Source of the DNA: a virus
IMG/VR virus record: IMGVR_UViG_3300032285_002971
Coordinates: 1 to 44,098 of that record
DNA length: 44,098 bases
Direction: 5' to 3' (one strand)
Shown here: one piece after another, positions 12,214 to 17,820 of the stretch
Layout: every line of letters starts with the position of its first letter
Position numbering within the stretch: position 1 is the stretch's first letter
Made by a program: the position numbers and the translations under genes
The notes under the pieces: generated by a model
The model's database searches: none
The model's input: only the letters and a program-made list of their open reading frames with translations
What the model was told of the DNA's origin: nothing

Positions 12214-13544
12214 TGACTTATCCAGTCGATGACAACGGAAACCCACGCGTTGATTTTGCATGGGGAAATATGCCTATGCAACCAGACCAACAACGCGCAA
12301 ATGACCCAGACCCAGTATATGTAGTTGATGACAATCAACCTCAAGACCGCGGTTGGTCACGTTCTTCTAAGGGACTTCCTAGCGATATTCTTTCAACAAC
12401 TGCTTCTGTAAATGTTTCAATCGGTGACCAAGGAAACGATGTATGGTGGGAAATCCCAGATACTCGTGCACTAGCTGTCCCCGCAGATGACCGTAAAATT
12501 GCAACCACTGAGTACAACGGTTTTCCAGGACTTAACTACGGCACTCCTTATGGAGACACTATCCCTAACGTAGTTGTTCCTAACCTTGTAGGTTTGACAG
12601 AAGCAGCTGCTACAACAGCATTAACAAATGCAAGTTTAACTAAGGGAACTGTTTCAATTGCAGACAACGTTGCGGGCGCTAATTCCAGCAACAATGGAAA
12701 AATTAAATCTCAAATACCTTCGGCTAATTCTCCAGCAAATACCGGAAGTGCAGTCAATCTTACTAAATATGAATGGACACCAGCACTTGTTTCAGGTGGA
12801 ACCATTACAAGTGATAGTACGTACTGGTACCACACATTCTTAGCAAGTGACACTTTGTCTGTAACTCAAAGCTCATTGGATTCGTGTGAAATGCTTCTAG
12901 TGGGAGGCGGAGGCTCTGGTTCTGCAATTAATAGCTATCTATCAGCTGGCGGCGGTGGAGCGGGAATTACACTGCACTCGGGTAGCCTTAACATTGGAAG
13001 TTACGCTGTAACAATTGGTGCCGGTGGTGCAAGCGGAGCTCAATCTAGTCGTTATGGTTATGAAACACCTGCTGGACAAAATGGAACAAACACAACTGTA
13101 GGTTCTATTGCAACAGGGCATTTTGGTAACGGTTCTACCGGAACAAACTACGCAAATGTTGTTGGAGGCACCGCTGGAATAAACAGTATTGGTGTTATCC
13201 ATACTTCTAATGGTGGTAGAGGCGGTGCTGGCGCTGGTGCAGATGCATCTGGTAACACACCTGGTATCGGTGAAAACTTTTCAGTTTGGGCAGCTGCAAC
13301 AACAACTGGAGATAGTGGTTATTACGCAGGTGGCGGTGGAGCTGCTGGTACGGATGGCGCTCTTGGTGGCGGAGGTTATAGTACTTATAATGGCGGATAT
13401 AATAGCGCACAACCGGGAGATGCTAACACTGGTGGCGGTGGCGGTGCCGTCGGCCAAGTTTTCTACCAAGGCATATCAGGAGCCGGTGGTTCAGGTATTG
13501 CTATAATCCGTTACCCTAAGTCTTTATCTACACCAAATATCTAA
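12213..13544 (+). CDS. PASTA plus glycine-rich adhesin, 443 aa
   Basis: A shortened form of the paralogue N-terminal module (RVDFAWGNMPMQPDQQR, 12-28; ATTEYNGFPG, 97-106) leads into a PASTA domain (about 118-187: VPNLVGLTEAAATTALTNA, SQIPSANSPANTGSAVNL). A glycine-rich domain follows (about 194-443), opened by SGGTITSDSTYWYHTF and closed by GGSGIAIIRYPKS. PASTA domains bind peptidoglycan fragments; glycine-rich domains form the receptor tips of several phage adhesins. The likely role is host-surface recognition. Similar Gly-rich domains occur in five other genes here (see findings). Confidence 0.75.
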   Translation: MTYPVDDNGNPRVDFAWGNMPMQPDQQRANDPDPVYVVDDNQPQDRGWSRSSKGLPSDILSTTASVNVSIGDQGNDVWWEIPDTRALAVPADDRKIATTEYNGFPGLNYGTPYGDTIPNVVVPNLVGLTEAAATTALTNASLTKGTVSIADNVAGANSSNNGKIKSQIPSANSPANTGSAVNLTKYEWTPALVSGGTITSDSTYWYHTFLASDTLSVTQSSLDSCEMLLVGGGGSGSAINSYLSAGGGGAGITLHSGSLNIGSYAVTIGAGGASGAQSSRYGYETPAGQNGTNTTVGSIATGHFGNGSTGTNYANVVGGTAGINSIGVIHTSNGGRGGAGAGADASGNTPGIGENFSVWAAATTTGDSGYYAGGGGAAGTDGALGGGGYSTYNGGYNSAQPGDANTGGGGGAVGQVFYQGISGAGGSGIAIIRYPKSLSTPNI

Positions 13545-13558
13545 GGAGAAAGAAACTA

Positions 13559-13948
13559 ATGGCACATTTTGCAGAACTAGATAGCAGCAACAAAGTTATT
13601 CGCGTCCTTGTTACAAAGAACGACGACCCAGCTAATGACGAGGGTTACTCTTGGCTCGTTAACACTCTTGGCGGTCGTTGGGTAAAAACCAGTTACAACG
13701 CTAAGACTAATGGTTTTAGAAAGAATTTTGCTGGTGTTGGGTTTGAGTACGATGAAGGCAGAGATGCTTTTATTGCCCCAAAGCCTTTCCCATCTTGGAC
13801 CCTTAATGAAGAAACTTGTGTATGGGCTCCCCCTACAGAAGCTCCAATTAAAGAAGGTTTCTTCTACACATGGAATGAAGAAACTAAGTCTTGGGATGAG
13901 CACGTAGTTTCAGAAGCTCCAGCAGCTCCAACAAACCCAACAGCATAA
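13559..13948 (+). CDS. Conserved virion-associated protein (MAHFAELD family), 129 aa
   Basis: A 129-residue protein with MAHFAELDSSNKVIRVLVT, GGRWVKTSYNAKTNGFRKNF, AGVGFEYDEGRDAFIAPKPF and PSWTLNEETCVW. This layout is strongly conserved in cyanophages and other aquatic myoviruses, where it lies among tail or fibre genes. Function is unproven. The C-terminus is a Glu/Pro/Ala-rich tail. It has AAGGAG before the ATG. The beta-rich first 90 residues suggest a small structural or fibre-assembly domain. Confidence 0.75.
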   Translation: MAHFAELDSSNKVIRVLVTKNDDPANDEGYSWLVNTLGGRWVKTSYNAKTNGFRKNFAGVGFEYDEGRDAFIAPKPFPSWTLNEETCVWAPPTEAPIKEGFFYTWNEETKSWDEHVVSEAPAAPTNPTA

Positions 13949-13950
13949 TT

Positions 13951-13970
13951 TTCCCTTAGACGTAAGGGAT
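13951..13970 (+). terminator. Hairpin after the MAHFAELD gene
   Basis: A 7-bp stem (13952-13958 with 13963-13969) has a 4-base loop followed by only TTT, in the gap after the stop at 13948. It could be a weak terminator or an mRNA-end hairpin. A TATAGA-like box (13981-13986) follows it, before the gene at 13999. Confidence 0.45.
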
Positions 13971-13998
13971 TTAACAACTCTATAGAGATAGGAAAGAA

Positions 13999-14868
13999 AT
14001 GACACATAGAGAACAGTGGGAAGAGGTTTCTTTCCAGGTTATCGATGACAACGGCGTTATGCGCTCAGGTTACTTCCCAACAGGTGAAGGAATTGTCACA
14101 GGTAACGTTCAAGTAGACCGCGTATGGGGCAACTTCCCAATGCAACCAGACGATGACCGCTCATATGATGAGTTTTCATTTGGCGGGGGCTCAGGCGATA
14201 ACGGCTGGAATAGCGCATGGTCGTATAACAGCGATACTCTACAAACTGGAACTTATGACGACAATTCAGCTGTTCGGTGGTTGTTTGACATTAAACCAGA
14301 CACTGGCTCAGACCACATCAACGCTGCAATTGGCTGGTCAAACTTCCCTGCATATATCCCTAACTACGCTGGCGATGAAGATTCAGGCTTAGAAACAGTA
14401 ATCCCAGATGTGCTTCGCAAGACTATTGGACAAGCAGAGTACATTCTTGACCAAGCAAACCTTAACTGGCGCATTAACTACCATAACCCAGCAGTTCAAT
14501 ACCTTGAGTCAACAGGTACAACTGTTCGAGTTTATGCGTATGACACTAACGCAGGCGGCGGAGGCGGCGGCGGGGCTCAAGAAGCTTTCCTCGTTGGCCT
14601 TAAAGTAGGCGATAAGGTATGGGTTGATAACAATCAGTATGACTTTGGTATGGCACCTGTAACAATTACTAAAGTTAATGAAGATGGAACAGACAGCTGG
14701 ATTGAGTTTGAAGTAGAAACTGCTCCAAACCTAGACACCGGAGCTTCCGGAACAATCTGGCCAGGACCTGACCTTCAAAATGTTATTACAGTAATGCGTT
14801 TCTGGAATCAACCAGGAAACATTGTTAACGAAGGAACACGTATTTACCTTCGCGCACTAGGTGACTAA
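13999..14868 (+). CDS. Virion protein with shared N-terminal module and split PASTA
   Basis: A 289-residue paralogue of 11126-12055: WEEVSFQVIDDNGVMRSGYF (7-26), VQVDRVWGNFPMQP (37-50), then IGWSNFPAYIPN. Residues 133-165 look like the first half of a PASTA domain (VIPDVLRKTIGQAEYILDQA). Residues 263-288 look like its second half (ITVMRFWNQPGNIVNEGTRI). About 97 residues lie between, with a Gly7 tract and a beta-rich unit (KVGDKVWVDNNQYDFGM). The gene is the last of the first fibre cluster, ended by the terminator at 14881. A role in wall binding is inferred. Confidence 0.65.
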   Translation: MTHREQWEEVSFQVIDDNGVMRSGYFPTGEGIVTGNVQVDRVWGNFPMQPDDDRSYDEFSFGGGSGDNGWNSAWSYNSDTLQTGTYDDNSAVRWLFDIKPDTGSDHINAAIGWSNFPAYIPNYAGDEDSGLETVIPDVLRKTIGQAEYILDQANLNWRINYHNPAVQYLESTGTTVRVYAYDTNAGGGGGGGAQEAFLVGLKVGDKVWVDNNQYDFGMAPVTITKVNEDGTDSWIEFEVETAPNLDTGASGTIWPGPDLQNVITVMRFWNQPGNIVNEGTRIYLRALGD

Positions 14869-14880
14869 TTAGTCAAATAA

Positions 14881-14911
14881 AAAAGCCCCCGGTTTTTGCC
14901 GGGGGCTTTTT
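14881..14911. terminator. Bidirectional intrinsic terminator
   Basis: A 12-bp perfect stem (14881-14892 with 14899-14910) includes AGCCCCCGG and ends in runs of A on one side and T on the other. It lies between convergent genes, so it should end both the rightward fibre transcript and the leftward WhiB transcript. Confidence 0.9.
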
Positions 14912-15166
14912 CTATGCAATTCTTCTAGTTCTACGTCTAATTCTTACTCTGTCTCTATCTGTAGTTCCTGCCCAGATTCCTACAATCTCTTGATTCTCAA
15001 GAGCGTACTCTAGGCAAGGTATTTGAAACTCACAGCTATCGCATAAGGGCTTAACCATACGCAAATTTACCATCGTCTCAGCCGAACCTTCTGGAAAGAA
15101 TAGTTCGGGGTCTACTTGAGCGCAGACCTGGCTCCCATCAAATATAGGCGCCTTAATACCATCCAT
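14912..15166 (-). CDS. WhiB-family iron-sulfur transcription regulator
   Basis: The four cysteines of the WhiB family are present at 15, 42, 45 and 51 (read from ATG 15166): QVC, then LCDSCEFQIPC. The GIWAGTT turn (about 63-69) and a basic C-terminal tail (RVRIRRRTRR) follow. WhiB proteins bind a 4Fe-4S cluster and act with sigma factor, and occur only in Actinobacteria and their phages. A longer GTG start at 15199 exists without a good ribosome site. The gene overlaps the end of the transglycosylase gene by 14 bases and is cotranscribed with it. It may redirect host transcription or control cell division; phage WhiB proteins are known for this. Confidence 0.9.
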   Translation of the reverse strand: MDGIKAPIFDGSQVCAQVDPELFFPEGSAETMVNLRMVKPLCDSCEFQIPCLEYALENQEIVGIWAGTTDRDRVRIRRRTRRIA

Positions 15167-15677
15167 GCTTTTGCCAGAACTTCCATGCACCACATGCACT
15201 CCCGTATCTTTTGTCGATGTAACGTAGTCCGTATTGAATCTGAAGCTTAGCCTCAGCTGTCTTAGCTACCTTATAGTTTCCCCACGTACTTGGCAAGAAT
15301 TGAGCTATGCCAAATGCGCCGGAGCCTTTATTGTGTGCAAGGGGGTTGAAGTGGCTTTCTCTAATCCAAACGCTGGATAGACAGTACCACTCGTGCATAC
15401 TGCGTCCTTGAGCATATACGGTCAGGAACGCAAGAGCCTGAGCGTCAAAGTACTTAACGGTCGGGCTAGCCAAGGTTTGCTTGGCCTGGGTCTTCGTCGT
15501 AGTTACTGTCAGATGGGCTAACTTAACCGTTACCGGCTTTTCGTTAGTAAGGCCTTCTACCTTGGCTGTCAGTGCGTACGCTGGTGTAACCAAGTGCGCT
15601 AGAAAGATAAATCCTGCTAGAGTACTCGCTGCCACCTTTCGTAGATTAATCGTTAGATTAATTCTGATATTAAGCAT
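15153..15677 (-). CDS. Secreted lytic transglycosylase-like protein (APF/SLT type)
   Basis: A 174-residue protein with a basic N-terminus and a signal peptide or anchor (about 14-36), a Thr/Lys-rich linker (40-85), and a lysozyme-like domain (about 88-174): WIRESHFNPLAHN with candidate catalytic Glu107, GSGAFGIAQFLPSTWGNY and C-G-A-W-K-F-W-Q-K-H-G-W-Y. The ending resembles aggregation-promoting-factor and Rpf-type domains of Actinobacteria. Such enzymes cut peptidoglycan glycan strands. Expected location is outside the host membrane, so it may aid late lysis or wall remodelling, separately from the endolysin. Its AGAGGAG is good. A hairpin (15699-15721) lies in the leader. Confidence 0.88.
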   Translation of the reverse strand: MLNIRINLTINLRKVAASTLAGFIFLAHLVTPAYALTAKVEGLTNEKPVTVKLAHLTVTTTKTQAKQTLASPTVKYFDAQALAFLTVYAQGRSMHEWYCLSSVWIRESHFNPLAHNKGSGAFGIAQFLPSTWGNYKVAKTAEAKLQIQYGLRYIDKRYGSACGAWKFWQKHGWY

Positions 15678-15698
15678 TTCTGCTCCTCTCAGTTGGCA

Positions 15699-15721
15699 AA
15701 AGCCACCTTGTGGGTGGCTTT
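15699..15721 (-). promoter_or_regulatory. 5-prime leader hairpin of the transglycosylase transcript
   Basis: A 9-bp perfect stem (15699-15707 with 15713-15721) around a 5-base loop, read leftward as a hairpin with a short U run and located just upstream of the ribosome site. It starts a few bases after the predicted transcription start, so it may be an attenuator or an RNA-stabilising 5-prime hairpin. Confidence 0.5.
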
Positions 15722-15731
15722 GTCAGGTTTA

Positions 15732-15762
15732 ACCATAGCACAGGCGTTACAGAGCAGGTCAA
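15732..15762 (-). promoter_or_regulatory. Leftward promoter for transglycosylase-WhiB
   Basis: Read leftward, TTGACC (15762-15757) and TATGGT (15737-15732) with TGC before the -10 (extended -10) and a 19-base spacer. The predicted start is near 15725, directly before the leader hairpin. Confidence 0.5.
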
Positions 15763-15880
15763 GACAAACTCAACACAAACATTTATTTAATTTAATGAGA
15801 CAAATACGTATTTATTATATTTAATTGGACATACACACAATGTGATTTGACACGGACAACTACTCTATGCTACGCATACT
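15763..15880. promoter_or_regulatory. AT-rich divergent region; TTGACA -35
   Basis: Between the leftward pair and the rightward membrane gene lies an AT-rich stretch (about 15780-15835) with little G or C. On the plus strand TTGACA (15847-15852) is followed 18 bases later by TACGCA, a partial -10. It may be a rightward promoter; the AT-rich part could be an easily melted site. I see no gene in it. Confidence 0.4.
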
Positions 15881-15900
15881 ACAGAGAGAATGGTTACATT

Positions 15901-16155
15901 GTGGGAATAGACGCTTGGATTGGCGTAACGTCTGCTGAGATTGGTATTTTAGTTGCAGCAGCTACCGGTGTCAAATGGTTAGTTAAAAAGTATTTATCAG
16001 AACTTCGCCCTAATGGGGGCTCGTCTATTCACGATAAAATTAATAAAGAAGTTATTCCTATGCTCAAAGAACTGCGCGCCGACCAAATTGCCATCGGGGA
16101 GAAGGTAGCAAAGCTAGAGGGTCGTTTTGAACAGCATGTTGAAGAAGGCGAATAA
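15901..16155 (+). CDS. Membrane-anchored coiled-coil protein, 84 aa
   Basis: A longer TTG start (15847) would use a probable -35 box as coding sequence, so the GTG at 15901 is preferred; 84 residues. The hydrophobic segment at about 8-24 (VTSAEIGILVAAATGVKWLV) is followed by KKYLSELRPNGGSSIHDKIN and a C-terminal heptad-like helix (EVIPMLKELRADQIAIGEKV). The N-terminal anchor plus coiled coil is similar to small membrane proteins near lysis genes in actinophages. It could be a holin-associated or antiholin-like protein. The start codon remains uncertain. Confidence 0.6.
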   Translation: MGIDAWIGVTSAEIGILVAAATGVKWLVKKYLSELRPNGGSSIHDKINKEVIPMLKELRADQIAIGEKVAKLEGRFEQHVEEGE

Positions 16156-16168
16156 TAAATAGAAACTA

Positions 16169-16198
16169 GGGGGCAGGGTACACCTTGCCCCCTTTTTT
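16169..16198 (+). terminator. Intrinsic terminator after the membrane-anchor gene
   Basis: A roughly 10-bp stem (16169-16178 with 16183-16192, one G-U pair) and small loop is followed by TTTTTT. It ends the short 15901-16155 transcript. A TATACT box at 16203-16208 just beyond may restart transcription. Confidence 0.8.
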
Positions 16199-16202
16199 CG
16201 TC

Positions 16203-16208
16203 TATACT
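16203..16208 (+). promoter_or_regulatory. Possible -10 box before the pre-terminase operon
   Basis: TATACT lies 25 bases before the ATG at 16233, which also has GGAGG at good spacing. A clear -35 is not seen because the region upstream is the terminator hairpin. This is a tentative restart promoter. Confidence 0.35.
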
Positions 16209-16232
16209 GGTCCTTTAACCTTTGGAGGACAA

Positions 16233-16481
16233 ATGGCAGTTAAATGCTCTAACTGTGAGCGTGACGCACAATACACTCAAGCTGACCCTGGAGCTAATCC
16301 AGCTAACTACTGTTTTGAATGCTTGCCTATCTGGTTGCGCACTCGTGCTGAAGCAGGTCACTTCCCACTAGTAGCTCCTGTTGCAGAAAAGCCTGCTGTT
16401 GAAAAGACTACTAAGAAGAAGACTACTTCTACAGCAGAAGAAACTCCTGCAGAGGAAGCCCCTGCAGATGAGAATAATTAA
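16233..16481 (+). CDS. Zinc-ribbon protein with acidic tail, 82 aa
   Basis: Starts at ATG 16233 with GGAGG at good spacing; the longer upstream reading frame lies in the terminator. Residues 5-8 are CSNC and 27-30 CFEC, spaced like a zinc ribbon with PANY before the second pair. WLRTRAEAGHFPLVA follows, then a Lys/Thr stretch and a Glu/Pro/Ala tail that is probably disordered. It overlaps the next gene by 14 bases. Function is unknown; its place suggests it belongs to the terminase-proximal operon. Confidence 0.65.
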   Translation: MAVKCSNCERDAQYTQADPGANPANYCFECLPIWLRTRAEAGHFPLVAPVAEKPAVEKTTKKKTTSTAEETPAEEAPADENN

Positions 16482-16728
16482 ACACCAAGCAAAACAAGCA
16501 CACCCGGTACCTGACCGTGTAATGGAGCCTCAAGGCCCGTTTCCACGTGAGATGTTTGATGAGCCTGAGATTGTTTATGATGTTCCTGCTTATAGTGAAG
16601 ATGGCTCTGAGTATCTTCCTGGCGCAACTGCACAGAACAATTACAGCCCACCTAAATACTTGCGCTGCGGTAACTGTTTGGCTAGGGTGTTAGAGACTGA
16701 AACTCAAAACCACTACTGCGAGGACTAA
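16468..16728 (+). CDS. Hypothetical protein with C-terminal zinc knuckle, 86 aa
   Basis: Starts at ATG 16468 inside the end of the previous gene. It has a Pro/Glu-rich first 60 residues (VPDRVMEPQGPFPREMFDEP, YDVPAYSEDG) and a C-terminal LRCGNCLARVL ... HYC pattern (C-G-N-C at about 68-71 and a later Cys) that could bind zinc. TAATG overlap with the next gene indicates coupling. No family is recognised. The C-terminal knuckle may be the functional end. Confidence 0.6.
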   Translation: MRIIKHQAKQAHPVPDRVMEPQGPFPREMFDEPEIVYDVPAYSEDGSEYLPGATAQNNYSPPKYLRCGNCLARVLETETQNHYCED

Positions 16729-17207
16729 TGGCACGCCCAGCTAAGAAAAGCTTAAATGAGTTAATGAGCGAGGCTCTTGACCAACAAGGAGCTAGAGCTC
16801 AAGAGGGCTTTGAAGTACGCTTACCTAACGAACTAGCAAACGTTGGTATGGAAACGTACAATGCGCCTACAAAGTACCCTAACCGCCCTAGAGCATTCAC
16901 AATCGCTTACAACAGCACCTCAAGGACGCTGTACGTGGTTTTTCGTGATAATACCTGGTATGAATATAGAGACGTTCCTGTGAGCTACTGGAACGGTTTA
17001 AAGGGCTCTGACTCAACTGGTGAATATCTGGCCAATAGCGGCCTTGATGCTTGGCCCGCTGATAAACGGGGCCCAGCTAACGTAGACGAGCTCAGTGAGG
17101 GTACCAAAGCTCGCATTAGTTACTCGGCTCAGATAGGTTCAGCAATTAAACAAAAAGGCTCAAGGTTGCTATCATACGAGGATGTGTTTATCCCTAAAGG
17201 AGAATAA
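16728..17207 (+). CDS. KTSC-domain protein, 159 aa
   Basis: A 159-residue protein with a KTSC-like core at about 55-105: FTIAYNSTSRTLYVVFRD, NTWYEYRDVPVSYWNGLKGS, DSTGEYLANSGL. KTSC domains are short beta-alpha units with the Y-D..VP..Y..l pattern, found attached to lysyl-tRNA synthetases and alone in phages; their role is not settled. The flanks are an N-terminal basic helix and a C-terminal region with AQIGSAIKQKGS. TAATG overlaps join it to both neighbours, so it is cotranslated. It is part of the short operon before terL. Confidence 0.8.
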   Translation: MARPAKKSLNELMSEALDQQGARAQEGFEVRLPNELANVGMETYNAPTKYPNRPRAFTIAYNSTSRTLYVVFRDNTWYEYRDVPVSYWNGLKGSDSTGEYLANSGLDAWPADKRGPANVDELSEGTKARISYSAQIGSAIKQKGSRLLSYEDVFIPKGE

Positions 17208-17473
17208 TGAAAACATTCGGTCCACTATATGTTGGTAAGTTGGAGTACTACCACAGAAACTTTCTTCCTATTGTAGAGGTAGGACTTACCCAAGAAATAG
17301 ATATGCCTTACCGCAGAGGCCGTTGCCTGGTCTTTAGAGCCCCATTCACAAAGCCTGGGTTCTACGCGGGTATACTACGCAACATTGTAAAAGACCCTCA
17401 TCTCCTCACTGAGGAGGACGTGGACCTACTAATGATTAAGGCGTTGAATGCCCATGAAGTTCAAAAAGACTAA
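17207..17473 (+). CDS. Hypothetical protein, 88 aa
   Basis: An 88-residue protein in TAATG overlap with the KTSC gene. It begins MKTFGPLYVGKLEYYHRN, has a strand-rich centre (PIVEVGLTQEIDM, RGRCLVFRAPF) and ends with helical PHLLTEEDVDLLMIKALNAH. It is compact and soluble, with no known motif. A 26-base overlap with the next gene suggests a fixed pair. No family is recognised. Confidence 0.6.
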   Translation: MKTFGPLYVGKLEYYHRNFLPIVEVGLTQEIDMPYRRGRCLVFRAPFTKPGFYAGILRNIVKDPHLLTEEDVDLLMIKALNAHEVQKD

Positions 17474-17699
17474 GAAGCGATGGGAAAAGCCTTTTTCAGA
17501 AAAGGTGGCTAAACGCGTATCCAAGATTCCTACTATGGAGCTTGAGGTATGGGTAGAACAATCTATTTATGAGGTTGGTCGTTGTATGTCCGGGTACCAA
17601 AGACACCGCGACCAAGTTTACTTAGATGAAGCATTGAATGGAGCGGAGGCTCTACACGCAGTTATAAATGAACTGCACTCGCGCACGACACGCCAGTAA
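17448..17699 (+). CDS. Conserved pre-terminase protein, 83 aa
   Basis: An 83-residue basic helical protein: KKTKKRWEKPFSEKVAKRVS, then IPTMELEVWVEQSIYEVGRC and EALNGAEALHAVINELHS. It resembles short proteins found just upstream of terL in actinophages; their function is unknown to me. It lacks a recognised small-terminase helix-turn-helix, so I do not call it TerS although its position would fit. Two ATGs (17448, 17454) are close together. After its stop at 17699 lies the promoter-terminator stretch before terL. Confidence 0.65.
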   Translation: MPMKFKKTKKRWEKPFSEKVAKRVSKIPTMELEVWVEQSIYEVGRCMSGYQRHRDQVYLDEALNGAEALHAVINELHSRTTRQ

Positions 17700-17706
17700 A
17701 AGAGAT

Positions 17707-17728
17707 TTGTCGACTTTTGTGCTAGACT
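17707..17728 (+). promoter_or_regulatory. TTGTCGAC plus extended -10 promoter motif
   Basis: TTGTCGAC (17707-17714) is followed by TTTTG and an extended -10, TG-C-TAGACT (17720-17728). A near copy lies at 20276-20298 before the portal gene. The spacing is too short for a normal -35, so TTGTCGAC may be an activator site. The predicted start is near 17735. Confidence 0.5.
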
Positions 17729-17770
17729 ACTCACGCCTCTCTTCCTCTCCCCGTGGTGGCAGCAAAGAGT

Positions 17771-17796
17771 CCTGGGTTTAACGACCCAGGCTTTTT
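17771..17796 (+). terminator. Intrinsic terminator between promoter and terL
   Basis: A 7-bp stem (17771-17777 with 17784-17790) and a 6-base loop, followed by CTTTTTG. It lies about 40 bases downstream of the predicted 17735 start and 25 bases before terL, so it may act as an attenuator or end a short RNA. Confidence 0.7.
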
Positions 17797-17820
17797 GTTT
17801 CAATCTAAACTAGGCGTGAT

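Noticed and set aside
12942-13506. Other-frame products in glycine-rich regions (Val/Leu or His/Arg-rich)
   Set aside because: Shadows of GGn codon runs; same effect seen at 30099-30329, 31571-31990, 33072-33341, 38867-39358 and 39773-39958.
15847-15900. N-terminal extension of the membrane-anchor gene from TTG 15847
   Set aside because: The TTG is the first half of a TTGACA -35-like box and no ribosome site precedes it; GTG 15901 is the better start.
17448-17699. Small terminase subunit
   Set aside because: The position fits, but the sequence lacks a visible DNA-binding helix-turn-helix and resembles another short conserved protein type.
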